DNA of 64,000 bases from Roseibium sp. Sym1. GTDB lineage: Bacteria; Pseudomonadota; Alphaproteobacteria; Rhizobiales; Stappiaceae. This document shows positions 25,049 to 33,452 of this stretch, piece by piece; the first letter of the stretch is position 1; the number at the start of each line of letters is the position of its first letter. The stretch lies in contig NZ_CP114786.1 of the NCBI RefSeq assembly GCF_027359675.1, positions 2,578,501 through 2,642,500 of the forward strand, in the 5' to 3' direction. A program made the translations under genes and the position numbers. The notes below the pieces were generated by a model. It was not told the origin of the DNA and ran no database searches. It saw nothing but the letters and a program-made list of their open reading frames with translations.

Positions 25049-25735
25049 TTATTGTCCGCCGACCTCGCACGTGTCGGACGCCAGGAAGGCGCGGAGCCCC
25101 TTCGCGTCCTCGTCTTCAAAAAGAGTGTCGGTAACGGCCAGCTTCACGATGCGATCAAAGCGGAAGGTGCGGAAATCCTGCCTGAGTTCGCACCAGGCGG
25201 AGAACATCCAGCCGTCGGTCAGGTTCCACAGAACGAGCGGGTGCACGCTGCGTTCCGACTGTTTGCCCGTTCCGTCTTCATAGACCAATTCGACCAGAAA
25301 CCTCTGGCGAATGGCCTCGCGGATCAGGCTTACGTTGGGCGGGGCGCTGTTTCTGATCTGCAGGCTGAAATAGGGCGCATCGGCCAGCTTGCGCTCCTCG
25401 GGCCTGGGCAGGCCCGCCTGGATCTTGGCGCGCGCCTCGAGAGCCGCCGCAGCGAGTGCCGGATCACCGGTGCGCTCGACAAAGGCCAGCCCGATCGCAA
25501 GCGCATCGATCTGATCGTGGGTGAAGGTCAGGTTGGGCAGATCGAAGCCCGGCCGCATCAGGTAGCCGATGCCGGCCTCCCCTTCGATGGGAAGGCCGGA
25601 GGCCTGGAGATGCGCGATGTCGCGGTAGATCGTGCTTAAGGAGACTTCGAGTCTTTCCGCCAGCTCGCTGCCGCGGATGACGTCACGGGTCCGCATTTCG
25701 TTGATGATCCGAAACAGGCGTTCCGCGCGTCGCAT
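25049..25735 (-). CDS. YafY-type HTH and WYL domain transcriptional regulator
   Basis: A 228-residue regulator. Residues 1-60 form a DeoR-like helix-turn-helix (RAERLFRIINEMR, VSLSTIYRDIAHLQ). After it come a linker with TFTHDQIDALAIGL and a WYL-type ligand domain (LVYEDGTGKQSERSVHPL, GWMFSAWCELRQDFRTFRFDRI). WYL proteins often sense nucleotides or nucleic acid. It is convergent with the EEP gene and lies upstream of no obvious target on its strand; the RidA gene starts 500 bp away on the same strand. Confidence 0.88.
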   Translation of the reverse strand: MRRAERLFRIINEMRTRDVIRGSELAERLEVSLSTIYRDIAHLQASGLPIEGEAGIGYLMRPGFDLPNLTFTHDQIDALAIGLAFVERTGDPALAAAALEARAKIQAGLPRPEERKLADAPYFSLQIRNSAPPNVSLIREAIRQRFLVELVYEDGTGKQSERSVHPLVLWNLTDGWMFSAWCELRQDFRTFRFDRIVKLAVTDTLFEDEDAKGLRAFLASDTCEVGGQ

Positions 25736-25839
25736 CCGCTGTCCCTGCTGTTTTCGATCACGGTCCGTTGCCGGCCCGCTTCGGGTCTGCTCGGTTTCGC
25801 CGGACCCGACAGATGTGTTCCGACCGGCGTGATCTGGTT

Positions 25840-26235
25840 TCAGTCGGCGGCCGTCGCTTCGATCTCGAAGAGGAGAGGCGGCAATGCCAGCCGGGACACT
25901 CCAAGTAGGGTCATTGGAGGCGCGGCGTCAACCGGCCCGAAGCGTGCGCCCATAAGATCGAAATTCTTCAGCGCTTCGTCGACGTCGGTGGTGAAGATCC
26001 GCAGGCTGGTTACATCGCCAAGGCTCATGTCGGCAGCGCCAAGCACGGCTTCCAGGTTGTCCAGGGCAAGCGCGATCTGGCCGCGCATGTCGCCGGGGTG
26101 CCGCGGGTTGCCCTCGCTATCGACCGCGGTCTGGCCGGCGCAGACCAGATGCCGGCCGGCATCCTCCAGAGTTTCGGCCTGATTATAGCCCAGTTTCAGG
26201 GACCAGGGCCAAGGGTTGACAGGTGTTCTTTTCAT
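25840..26235 (-). CDS. RidA/YjgF family protein
   Basis: A 131-residue RidA-family protein. RidA enzymes hydrolyse reactive enamine/imine intermediates in the cytosol as trimers. It has the conserved LVCAGQTAVD, GQIALALDNLEAVL and ALPPLLFEIEATA segments. The arginine that defines true RidA (usually in the TRA motif near residue 105) is not in its usual context; here VSRLALP occurs, so it may belong to a divergent Rid subgroup. The ATG at 26235 has GGAAC upstream. It is divergent from the ArsR gene at 26520 across 284 bp. Confidence 0.85.
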   Translation of the reverse strand: MKRTPVNPWPWSLKLGYNQAETLEDAGRHLVCAGQTAVDSEGNPRHPGDMRGQIALALDNLEAVLGAADMSLGDVTSLRIFTTDVDEALKNFDLMGARFGPVDAAPPMTLLGVSRLALPPLLFEIEATAAD

Positions 26236-26494
26236 AGGTGCGTGTTCCTTCGCTCGTTCGGAGAGCCACAAGGAACCACAGGCCTGCTGTCACCGTGGTG
26301 AGAGGAGTGCGGGGCGGTCCGAAGGAAATTTCGCAGGCAATCCTGAGACCGGATGCTGACAGGAAGCCGGTGCCCAAAACCCGTCGGTCGCCGTCTGCAC
26401 GATTCGCGAAGAGAGCTGGAACGGCACCTTGTCCAGACTCGCATGACTTCCAGCCGTGGTTCCGGACCGTGTTGCCGGCTCTTTTTGAAGTTTG

Positions 26495-26510
26495 GCAATA
26501 TTGCTATATA
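26495..26510 (+). promoter_or_regulatory. GCAATATTGC operator-like palindrome and -10-like TATATA, copy 2
   Basis: GCAATATTGC (26495-26504) followed by TATATA (26505-26510), ending 9 bp before the ArsR start. If TATATA is the -10 box, the transcript would begin within a few bases of the ATG, implying a leaderless or near-leaderless message under autoregulation. Confidence 0.5.
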
Positions 26511-26519
26511 GCCAAGGTC

Positions 26520-26843
26520 ATGACGTCGAGAACCGACCAGATCAAGGCCTTGGCCAGCGAAAACAGGATGCAGATCCTGCGGTTGCTCATGGCGCCCGGA
26601 ACAGAATTTTCGCATCAGGAATCGGCCGATCCGGAAACGGTCGGCGTCTGCATGAACCTGATCGCGGAGCGCCTGGGCGTTTCCCAGCCGACCGTCAGCC
26701 GGCACATAGAACTCTTGCGCCGCGCAGGGTTCCTGACGGTCAGGAAACAGCAGAAATGGTCCTACTGCGCGCGCGACGAGGATGCGTTGCGCGAGTATCA
26801 CGGCTGGTTGGCAGGCTCGCTCGGGATCGAAGAAGCTTCTTGA
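26520..26843 (+). CDS. ArsR-family winged-helix transcriptional regulator
   Basis: A 107-residue repressor-like protein. It has SRTDQIKALASENRMQILRLL (helix 1-2 of ArsR), a central insert with a single Cys, LGVSQPTVSRHIELLRRAGFL as recognition helix-turn-helix, and VRKQQKWSYCARDEDALREY as wing and dimer helix. No ArsR-type metal motif (CxC) is present. A palindromic element just upstream suggests autoregulation. A decayed copy of the gene and the same element lie at 23389-23581 beside an alpha/beta hydrolase, a likely second target. Confidence 0.83.
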   Translation: MTSRTDQIKALASENRMQILRLLMAPGTEFSHQESADPETVGVCMNLIAERLGVSQPTVSRHIELLRRAGFLTVRKQQKWSYCARDEDALREYHGWLAGSLGIEEAS

Positions 26844-26957
26844 GGGCCGTGGTGTGGCCCGGAGCGCCGATCTGTTGACCGCCGCAAGTCTCGGGGGCGG
26901 CATTTTCCGGCACTTGCAGCTGTTCGTCCCGAACAGCTGCAAGGTTTGTCTGGCCTA

Positions 26958-28358
26958 TCAGAGGAAAAGGAACTCGGCATCGCTCAGGTTGGCCAATGAC
27001 ACATCCGTCAGCAGCACGGATGAGGCGGCGCCGGTCGTGATCAGGACACCGTCAGCCGTGTCGACCGACGAAGCGATCAGCTCGCTCATGCTGGAGATGG
27101 ATGACAGTCTGCTGAAATCGATGAGCTCGGCGGGATCCGCCACGTAAAATCCGAGGATCGTGTCGTTGCCGTGATTGTCCGCGAACAGGAATGTGTCGGA
27201 GTCCTCGCCGCCAAACATGGTGTCATCACCCTTGCCGCCGATCAGAAGGTCTTCGCCCGCACCTCCTCTGAGCTGGTCATTGCCACGTCCTCCGGCAAGA
27301 ATGTCGTCGCCGGTGCCGCCGCGCAAGGTGTCGTTGCCTGCGTTGCCGCGGAGCGTGTCGTTGCCTTTGCCGCCAAGGATCGCGTCGTTTCCGCCGCCTC
27401 CGCGCAGGTCGTCATCGCCTTTCTGTCCGTAGATATTGTCCCTGCCGGCACCGCCCAGAATGGTGTCGTCACCATTCTGGCCATACAGAAAATCACGTCC
27501 TCCGGAGCCGTCGATGAAGTCGTCGCCGCGGCCACCGTAAATGTCGTTGCGGCTATCCGAGCCCAGGATCGTGTCGTCATCCAGCCCGCCGCGAACGATC
27601 TCGAAATCATAGGCAAAGGCGTAGATTGCGCCTGTGTCTCCCCATGTCACCAGGCCGGATTCCAGATCGACCTCCAGGCCCCATGTGAGGTCGGAAAAAC
27701 TGAACGTGTCGATACCGTCGCCGCCGATGAAGGTCTGTCCGAGAACGAGAACGCCTGCGCTCACGTCAAAGGTATCGTCACCGTCACCGCCGTTCATTAA
27801 AAGCGTGTCTGCGCCTGGAATGAGGATGTCGTCTCCGGAACCGGCGAGAATGTTTTCAACACTGGAAACGGTCGCAACCCAGTCGCGATAATTCGTGAGT
27901 GTCCCGGCATTGAGGTCGTAGGTTATTCCGAGAGTTTCGTCCGTGAAATCGAGACTATCATCACCAAGGTTGCCATCGAGATGGATGCCGGGATCAAATC
28001 CACTGGCGGTATAAACGAAAGTGTCGTTACCCTCGCCGCCGTCATAGACCAGGACACCGCCCAGGAGGTGGAAGGTGTCCGCACCCGATCCGGCAATGAT
28101 GTGCTCCCAGCCGCCGGTATAGGCGAAGGCGTAAAGATCCTGGCCAATCGATTCGTCATAGACGCCAAGCGGAATGGTGCGGTCTTGCACCCAGGCCTGT
28201 TGACCGTAGAAATAGGTCATTCCGCCGGGGACAGCCGAGAAATTGAGGGTGTCGTATCCCAGGTTGCCGAAGTAGATGCTGATCCCCTGGCCTGGTAGCC
28301 ACCATTGTGAGCGTATGAGCGTTTCGTCGTCATATGAGCCGATGTACCAATCTGCCAT
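26958..28358 (-). CDS. RTX (hemolysin-type calcium-binding repeat) protein
   Basis: A 466-residue acidic protein. The N-terminal half is an unrecognised Gly/Asp-rich beta region. From about residue 265 to 390 it has at least a dozen RTX nonapeptides of the form GGxGxDxLx (GGRGDDFIDG, GGKGNDTLRG and so on), which bind calcium and form a beta-roll. The C-terminal 60 residues (ELIDFSRL, VLLTDVSLANLSDAEFLFL) look like the uncleaved type I secretion signal. No type I secretion genes are nearby, so export must use a distant system. GGGA lies before ATG 28358. The product is probably extracellular; no enzymatic domain is seen. Confidence 0.9.
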   Translation of the reverse strand: MADWYIGSYDDETLIRSQWWLPGQGISIYFGNLGYDTLNFSAVPGGMTYFYGQQAWVQDRTIPLGVYDESIGQDLYAFAYTGGWEHIIAGSGADTFHLLGGVLVYDGGEGNDTFVYTASGFDPGIHLDGNLGDDSLDFTDETLGITYDLNAGTLTNYRDWVATVSSVENILAGSGDDILIPGADTLLMNGGDGDDTFDVSAGVLVLGQTFIGGDGIDTFSFSDLTWGLEVDLESGLVTWGDTGAIYAFAYDFEIVRGGLDDDTILGSDSRNDIYGGRGDDFIDGSGGRDFLYGQNGDDTILGGAGRDNIYGQKGDDDLRGGGGNDAILGGKGNDTLRGNAGNDTLRGGTGDDILAGGRGNDQLRGGAGEDLLIGGKGDDTMFGGEDSDTFLFADNHGNDTILGFYVADPAELIDFSRLSSISSMSELIASSVDTADGVLITTGAASSVLLTDVSLANLSDAEFLFL

Positions 28359-28714
28359 GTCAATAATCCCTTGAAACAATCACTTGTTGAGTTGCCGGAT
28401 TTGACGCCCTTCAAGTCCGGTAGTTTGCCCTGGCGACACCTTGTGCAATTCAGTTTGGGTCCAGTCCGTTGCCTTCCGTCTCATCGAAGCTGCCGGCTCC
28501 CCGAAGACGGTTGCGGAGCCCGTCGGCACTAAAACGCCATTCGGACTCCAACGCGGCCGTCTCGCACCGGCTGCGGCGTGATCGACGATTTGTCGGGCAC
28601 GACGCAGTCCTCTGAAGAATTCGGCCGTGCAGACAGGACTGCGAAATTCGAGTGTGCTATGAAAGGCAAGTTTCGCGAAAACCTTTGAAAACAGGGACGA
28701 AAATTCGTAAAGAC
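28359..28714. other. Divergent intergenic region between RTX and LytTR genes
   Basis: About 355 bp holding the promoters of both divergent genes. No coding region, strong hairpin or repeat was recognised. Confidence 0.45.
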
Positions 28715-29542
28715 ATGTTCACGAAGCGTGAATTTACAATCGTTTTTGATCTTGAGCGAAAGCTGTTCCTGTATTTCGGGGTGGCTTTGCTGGCCACCTT
28801 TTTCGGGCCGTTCGGGACTTACGACCTGATGACGTTCTGGGAACGCATGGTGTTCTGGTTCCTGGACATCCTGGGTGGCATGGCGATCATCGTTTGTGTC
28901 TTGCACGTGTTCTTTCACAGCCGCCTGACGGCGTTCATCCCGCCATTTCCGCGCTTCTTGTTGAGTGTCGCTTTCGGGGCATTGCCCACGGCGGCCTACA
29001 TCACGGTTCTCTTCTCCCTGGTCGGTCCGCGGATAGAAATCACCACGCCCTACCCGATGCTTGTCGCGCAGGTGGTGGTGTTCTCGACGATCCTGCTGCT
29101 CGCCGAGTTCTTCCTGTGGCCGGCCGTTTTCGGCAGGACCGAGGCACCGGTTGTCGATGCCAGAAGCGATGTCTCCGAGGTGGAGCCGGAGCCGACGGAC
29201 GACCCACAGGTCGTTCCGCTCCTGAACCGGCTGCCCGACAACTGCCGGGTCGGCGCTGTCATTTCGATATCCATGCAGGATCACTATGCCGAGGTGACCA
29301 CGACAACGGGTGCGTCGCTTCTGCTGATCCGCTTGACCGACGCGATCGATCTTCTCGAAGGCTATCCCGGGTGCAGGATCCATCGCTCGCATTGGGTCGC
29401 CCGGGATTTTGTTTCGAACGTTGAGAAAACCGGAAGACGCATGATCGTCCGCATGAAGGATGGCAGGGAACTGCCCGTCGGCGCGACCTATGTCGAGACT
29501 GTCAGGCAGCAGTTCAAGCTGGGGCAGGCCGCAACTTCCTGA
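28715..29542 (+). CDS. Membrane-anchored LytTR-domain DNA-binding regulator
   Basis: A 276-residue protein with four predicted membrane helices in residues 15-150 (LFLYFGVALLATFFGPF and following). A polar linker follows, then a C-terminal LytTR domain (VGAVISISMQDHYAEVTTTTG, CRIHRSHWVARDFVSNVEK, MKDGRELPVGATYVETVRQ). LytTR domains bind direct repeats in DNA. The membrane part may sense an envelope signal. The start is uncertain: ATG 28715 has no strong ribosome site, and a GTG at 28652 is in frame. It is divergent from the RTX gene, which is a plausible target. Confidence 0.85.
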   Translation: MFTKREFTIVFDLERKLFLYFGVALLATFFGPFGTYDLMTFWERMVFWFLDILGGMAIIVCVLHVFFHSRLTAFIPPFPRFLLSVAFGALPTAAYITVLFSLVGPRIEITTPYPMLVAQVVVFSTILLLAEFFLWPAVFGRTEAPVVDARSDVSEVEPEPTDDPQVVPLLNRLPDNCRVGAVISISMQDHYAEVTTTTGASLLLIRLTDAIDLLEGYPGCRIHRSHWVARDFVSNVEKTGRRMIVRMKDGRELPVGATYVETVRQQFKLGQAATS

Positions 29543-29674
29543 TCTGCAGGGTTATCCCGCTTTCAGGCGTTGGACCTCGACAAACACTCCAGGGACACTC
29601 TGGGAACATTCCGGCCGGCAACAGACGGTGGTCGTTTCAACGGCAGCGTTCTCCCGCACACAAGCAGGGCTGGC

Positions 29675-30199
29675 TTATCGGGACGTTGCACGGTCGTAGT
29701 CCTGTGGGGTGACCAGCTCAAAATCAAGGGTTCCCAGATACTCCTCGGCGACATGGATCTCCATCCTGTATTTGCCCAGAGGGTCGCCTTCAACGACGCA
29801 CCATTCATTACCGATTGTGCCGTTTTGAGGTGTTTCGAACCTTTCGGTAATGGACGTCGTACGGTCCTTCGTGATTGCGTTGGCCGCATAGGGATCGTTT
29901 TCGCCGGACCAGGTTTTGGGCGCGGCGGGTAGTGAAAACACTTCCCTGAAGCCGACCATTTCCTTCGACAAGGAAACCTTCACACGCCAACCGTAGCAAG
30001 CTCGCCCGGGCAAATTCGGGACAAGGGGCAGATGAGACACTTTTGTGCTGCCGTCTGACTGCGACACGATCGTATAGAAGCTAAGGTGATGGTTCTTGTC
30101 GGTGTCCACCGAAGCGGGCCAGGCCACACACGTGAACCCTGATAATATCGCGCTTGCGGCACCTGTCAGGCGCAAGGCTGCCCGGATGTGCGGCTTCAC
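29675..30199 (-). CDS. Hypothetical exported protein
   Basis: A protein of about 174 residues I do not recognise. From the GTG at 30199 it begins with a signal peptide (KPHIRAALRLTGAASAILSG then a cut near AWPAS). The mature part is a beta-rich domain with two cysteines (GRACYGWRVKV and NEWCVVEGD) that could form a disulfide, and ends LDFELVTPQDYDRATSR. A TTG at 30247 would overlap the upstream stop codon, but 30199 gives the better signal peptide. It is the last gene after the MotA/OmpA-like pair and may be cotranscribed with it. Confidence 0.65.
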   Translation of the reverse strand: MKPHIRAALRLTGAASAILSGFTCVAWPASVDTDKNHHLSFYTIVSQSDGSTKVSHLPLVPNLPGRACYGWRVKVSLSKEMVGFREVFSLPAAPKTWSGENDPYAANAITKDRTTSITERFETPQNGTIGNEWCVVEGDPLGKYRMEIHVAEEYLGTLDFELVTPQDYDRATSR

Positions 30200-30243
30200 C
30201 GATTTTTGTCCGGCGGGATCCGGCCTGTTGCGAGAGAGAGTTC

Positions 30244-31278
30244 TCAACGCTCCGTAAGCTTCAATTCGATCCGGCGATTTTTCGCCAGTGCCTCGGGCGA
30301 CTCGCCTTCTTCCAGGGGCTGGAACTCGCCGAAACCGGCGGCGACAAGGCGTTTGGGATCGACGCCCTTTTCGATCAGGTAGCGCACGACCGAGATGGCG
30401 CGGGCGGCGGAAAGCTCCCAGTTGTTGCGCAGGCGGCCGGTGCCCGAAAGCGGGCGGGCGTCCGTGTGGCCGTCGACCCTGAGCACCCAGTTGATCTCGT
30501 CCGGGATCTGGCCGCTGAGTTCCAGGATGGCTTCTGCGAGCTTGTCGAGTTCCTGCTGTCCGTCCGGGTTGATGTCCTCCTGGCCTGAATCGAACAGCAC
30601 TTCGGACTGGAACACGAAGCGGTCGCCGACAACGGAAATGTCGGAGCGCTGGGACAGGATCTCGCGCAGGCGGCCGAAGAAGTCGGAGCGGTAGCGCGAC
30701 AGTTCCTGAACCCTCTGGACGAGGGCGGCGTTGAGCCGTTTGCCGAGGCTGGCAATCTTGGCCTGGCTGTCGGCTTCCTTGGCCTCGGAGGCTTCCAGCG
30801 CCGCGTTGGCGGCTGCGATCTGGCGGCGGAGCGCGGCGATCTGCTGGTTGAGCAGTTCCACCTGAGCCAGGGCCTCCTGGCTGATCTGGCGTTCGTCGTC
30901 GAGCAGGTTTTCAAGACGGGTGGCGCGGCCTCCGGCCGCATCCGCGGCCCCGGAGCTGCTGTCCAGCAGGCCGAGAAGACGGGTCTGTTCGGCTTCGGCG
31001 TCCGACAGGCTTGCCTGCAGGCCGAGGATCGTGTCCTCCAGCTCGCCGGCATTGGCGCGTTCCAGCGCAAGAAGTTCGGTCAGTTCGCTGATCTGGGCAT
31101 TGAGCCGGTTGAGCACCGTGTCCCGGCCGGAAAGCTGCTGCGACAGGAAGAACTGCGCGATCATGAAGATCGACAGCAGGAAGATGATGACGAGCAGGAG
31201 CGTTGCCATGGCATCGACGAAGCCGGGCCAGTAGTCGGTCGCCTGTCCCCGGCGGCGGGCACGCAGTCCTCCTGCCAT
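30244..31278 (-). CDS. OmpA/MotB-like peptidoglycan-binding protein with coiled coil
   Basis: A 344-residue inner-membrane protein. One N-terminal helix (FVDAMATLLLVIIFLLSIFMI) contains the MotB-type aspartate context. A long coiled coil (about residues 50-190) follows, then an OmpA domain (VLRVDGHTDARPL, NWELSAARAISVVRYL, GEFQPLEEGESPEALAKNRRIELKL) that binds peptidoglycan. It lies 17 nt downstream of a MotA/TolQ-like gene, so the two probably form an ion-driven stator-like complex. There are no flagellar genes nearby and the coiled coil is far longer than in MotB, so a non-flagellar envelope function is likely. Confidence 0.88.
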   Translation of the reverse strand: MAGGLRARRRGQATDYWPGFVDAMATLLLVIIFLLSIFMIAQFFLSQQLSGRDTVLNRLNAQISELTELLALERANAGELEDTILGLQASLSDAEAEQTRLLGLLDSSSGAADAAGGRATRLENLLDDERQISQEALAQVELLNQQIAALRRQIAAANAALEASEAKEADSQAKIASLGKRLNAALVQRVQELSRYRSDFFGRLREILSQRSDISVVGDRFVFQSEVLFDSGQEDINPDGQQELDKLAEAILELSGQIPDEINWVLRVDGHTDARPLSGTGRLRNNWELSAARAISVVRYLIEKGVDPKRLVAAGFGEFQPLEEGESPEALAKNRRIELKLTER

Positions 31279-31295
31279 TGAAAAACGCTCCTAGT

Positions 31296-32294
31296 TTATT
31301 CTTTCGCCCGGTCGAAGGCCGCGGCGATGGAGGTCAAAAGGCCCTCGATCCGCTTCTGCTGCTCACCCTGGGACTCGGCCCAGTCGCGCATCATCTGCTG
31401 TTCGGAGCGCACATGCTTGACCAGCCCCTGGATGCCTTCGGCCAGGTTGGCCATGGCCTGGTTCGCGTTCCGGCCGCCGCCATCCTCCATGCTCTTTTGC
31501 AGCGCCGAGATCGAGGCCTGGATCTGTTCGACACCGGGCGAGTCCGATGCGTCGAACAGGCCTTCCTCCGAGGCAATATCTGTGACGGTGGAGAGCCAGT
31601 CCTCCAGCTCGTTGTAGAACCGGTTCTGGGCCTGGCCCGCCTGAAGATCGAGGAAGCCGAGGATCAGGGAGCCGGTCAGGCCGAACAGCGAGGACGAGAA
31701 GGCCGTGCCCATGCCGGACAGCGGTGCCTCCAGGCCGGCTTTCAGGTCCTCGAAAATCACGTTGGCATCGCCCGAGCCGACATCCAGCGACTGGATGGTG
31801 GCACCGACCGAGCTGACGGTCTGCAGCAGGCCCCAGAAGGTGCCGAGCAGGCCGAGAAACACCAGAAGGCCGGTGAGGTAGCGCGACATCTCGCGGCTCT
31901 CCTCAAGGCGCATGCCGATGGAATCCAGGATCGAGCGCGCGGTGGTCGGCGTCAGGGCCATGTCGCCGGCCTTGTTGCCCAGAAGGGCGGCCATCGGCGC
32001 CAGCAGCACGGGCGAGCGGGTGTCCAGGGCCGGATCGCCGATGCGGAAGGAGTTGACCCAGGTGATTTCCGGGAAAAGCCGGATCACCCGGCCGAACAGC
32101 AGCAGCACGCCGAAGACGCCGACCAGGACAATCAGTCCGTTGAGGCCGGGATTGCTCATGAAGGCGGTGGAGATTTGCGGGAACAGGATGAAGGCAATGA
32201 AAGCGACGATCACCAGGAAGATGATCATGAAGGTCAGATAGGCCCTCGGGCTGGACAGGCTGTAGGGGTCAAATTCTCTGGCCATATTGCTCAA
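31296..32294 (-). CDS. MotA/TolQ/ExbB-type proton channel family protein
   Basis: A 332-residue membrane protein with two N-terminal helices and two central ones (LTGLLVFLGLLGTFWGLLQTV and SLFGLTGSLILGFLDL). The LLGTFWGLLQT motif is shared with MotA/TolQ proton channels. A C-terminal helical tail follows. It pairs with the OmpA/MotB-like protein encoded just downstream. The TTG at 32294 has AGGTGA 5 nt upstream; the ATG at 32285 is the alternative. A palindromic repeat separates it from suhB upstream. Confidence 0.85.
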   Translation of the reverse strand: MSNMAREFDPYSLSSPRAYLTFMIIFLVIVAFIAFILFPQISTAFMSNPGLNGLIVLVGVFGVLLLFGRVIRLFPEITWVNSFRIGDPALDTRSPVLLAPMAALLGNKAGDMALTPTTARSILDSIGMRLEESREMSRYLTGLLVFLGLLGTFWGLLQTVSSVGATIQSLDVGSGDANVIFEDLKAGLEAPLSGMGTAFSSSLFGLTGSLILGFLDLQAGQAQNRFYNELEDWLSTVTDIASEEGLFDASDSPGVEQIQASISALQKSMEDGGGRNANQAMANLAEGIQGLVKHVRSEQQMMRDWAESQGEQQKRIEGLLTSIAAAFDRAKE

Positions 32295-32417
32295 TCGGTC
32301 ACCTGTTTCAGACGTAACCGATTGATAGCGTGATTTTTAACACCTTGGAAACCTCTTAAAGAGGCTGAAACGGGAATAAACCCTGAAAAGGCCGAATTCG
32401 GGTGTCTTCTTCCACTC

Positions 32418-32528
32418 CATCGTCATCCTGAGGAGCGCGCTCGCGCGCGTCTCGAAGGATCGGCCAGGCACTCCGAAACAAGTTGCCGATCCTTCGAGAC
32501 GGACCTTGAGGTCCTCCTCAGGATGACG
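32418..32528. repeat. Dispersed intergenic palindromic repeat, copy B
   Basis: About 111 bp with the same inverted ends as 2565-2676 (CGTCATCCTGAGGAG and CTCCTCAGGATGACG) and the same inner CGTCTCGAAGGATC/GATCCTTCGAGACG pair. It differs from copy A mainly in the central 20 bp and in the left loop, where GCGCGCTCGCGCGC replaces GCGTGCTTGCACGC. It lies between suhB and the MotA-like gene. Confidence 0.85.
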
Positions 32529-32573
32529 TGGAGTTTGTGTCCCAGCCCCAAAAAGACATTGGTCGCGAGGCTT

Positions 32574-33380
32574 TTACCCCTGGGCCGGAGCTTCCGCCTG
32601 TTTCAGGAGCCGCAGCAAATGCTTGTGGGCATCCTCGTTGCCGACGACGACGTCGCCGCTGTCCAGCATCTTGTTCTTGCCGGCCAGGTCGGAAACGAAA
32701 CCACCGGCCTCGCGCACCATCAGCAGCCCTGCGGCGATGTCCCAGGAATTGAGATTGCGTTCCCAGTAGCCGTCAAGACGGCCCGAGGCGGTCCAGGCAA
32801 GATCGAGCGCGGCGGCACCGCAGCGTCGGATGCCGGCGACTTCCGGCATGATGTAGCGCAGCTCGCGCAGGGTGCGGCCGTGGTCGCCCTTGCCGATGAA
32901 GGGCAGGCCGGTGCCGAAGACCATGTCATTCAGCTCGGTGCGGCCGGCAACGCGCAGGCGGCGGTCGTTGAGGAAGGCACCGCGGCCGCGCTCGGCCGTG
33001 TAGAGCTCGTCCATGACCGGATTGTAGATGACGCCTGCGACGATCTCGCCCGCGCGCTCCAGGGCGATGGAGGTGGCGAAGATCGGAATGCCATGCAGGA
33101 AATTGGTGGTGCCGTCGAGCGGGTCGACATGCCAGCGATGCTGGCCGTCGGTGCCCTCGACTTCACCGCTTTCCTCCATGACGAGACCGAAGGTCGGACG
33201 CGCCCTGGTCAGTTCGGCGCGCACGATTTCCTCGGCCTTGCGGTCGGCGGCCGAGACGAAGTCTCCAGGGCCCTTCCGGGAAACCTGCAGGTTTTCCACT
33301 TCGCCGAAATCCCGGACCAGGGAACGCCCGGCCTTGATTGCGGCTTGAACCATCACGTTGAGGAGAGCTGTGCGGGCCAT
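32574..33380 (-). CDS. suhB: Inositol monophosphatase family protein SuhB
   Basis: A 268-residue Mg-dependent phosphatase. It has the two family signatures: WHVDPLDGTTNFLHG (metal-binding DPLDGT) near residue 85 and WERNLNSWDIAAGLLMVREAGG (WDxAAG) near 205. SuhB proteins dephosphorylate inositol phosphates and in some bacteria also bind the transcription machinery. The gene lies 72 nt downstream of efp on the same strand, an order common in Rhizobiales. The ATG at 33380 gives the normal length. Confidence 0.94.
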   Translation of the reverse strand: MARTALLNVMVQAAIKAGRSLVRDFGEVENLQVSRKGPGDFVSAADRKAEEIVRAELTRARPTFGLVMEESGEVEGTDGQHRWHVDPLDGTTNFLHGIPIFATSIALERAGEIVAGVIYNPVMDELYTAERGRGAFLNDRRLRVAGRTELNDMVFGTGLPFIGKGDHGRTLRELRYIMPEVAGIRRCGAAALDLAWTASGRLDGYWERNLNSWDIAAGLLMVREAGGFVSDLAGKNKMLDSGDVVVGNEDAHKHLLRLLKQAEAPAQG

Positions 33381-33452
33381 CGATTGTCACTTGTTGTTGG
33401 GCTGCGCCCGGCTTGTTCCGGACGCGCCAATTTAAAATTCTCTAAAGCCGGA

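Noticed and set aside
26236..26519. In-frame upstream extension of the ArsR gene to 26238
   Set aside because: No ribosome site or homology; the extension runs through the palindromic promoter element.
27171..28298. Plus-strand frames across the RTX gene
   Set aside because: Val/Ala-rich products are the complement of the Gly/Asp repeats and not real proteins.
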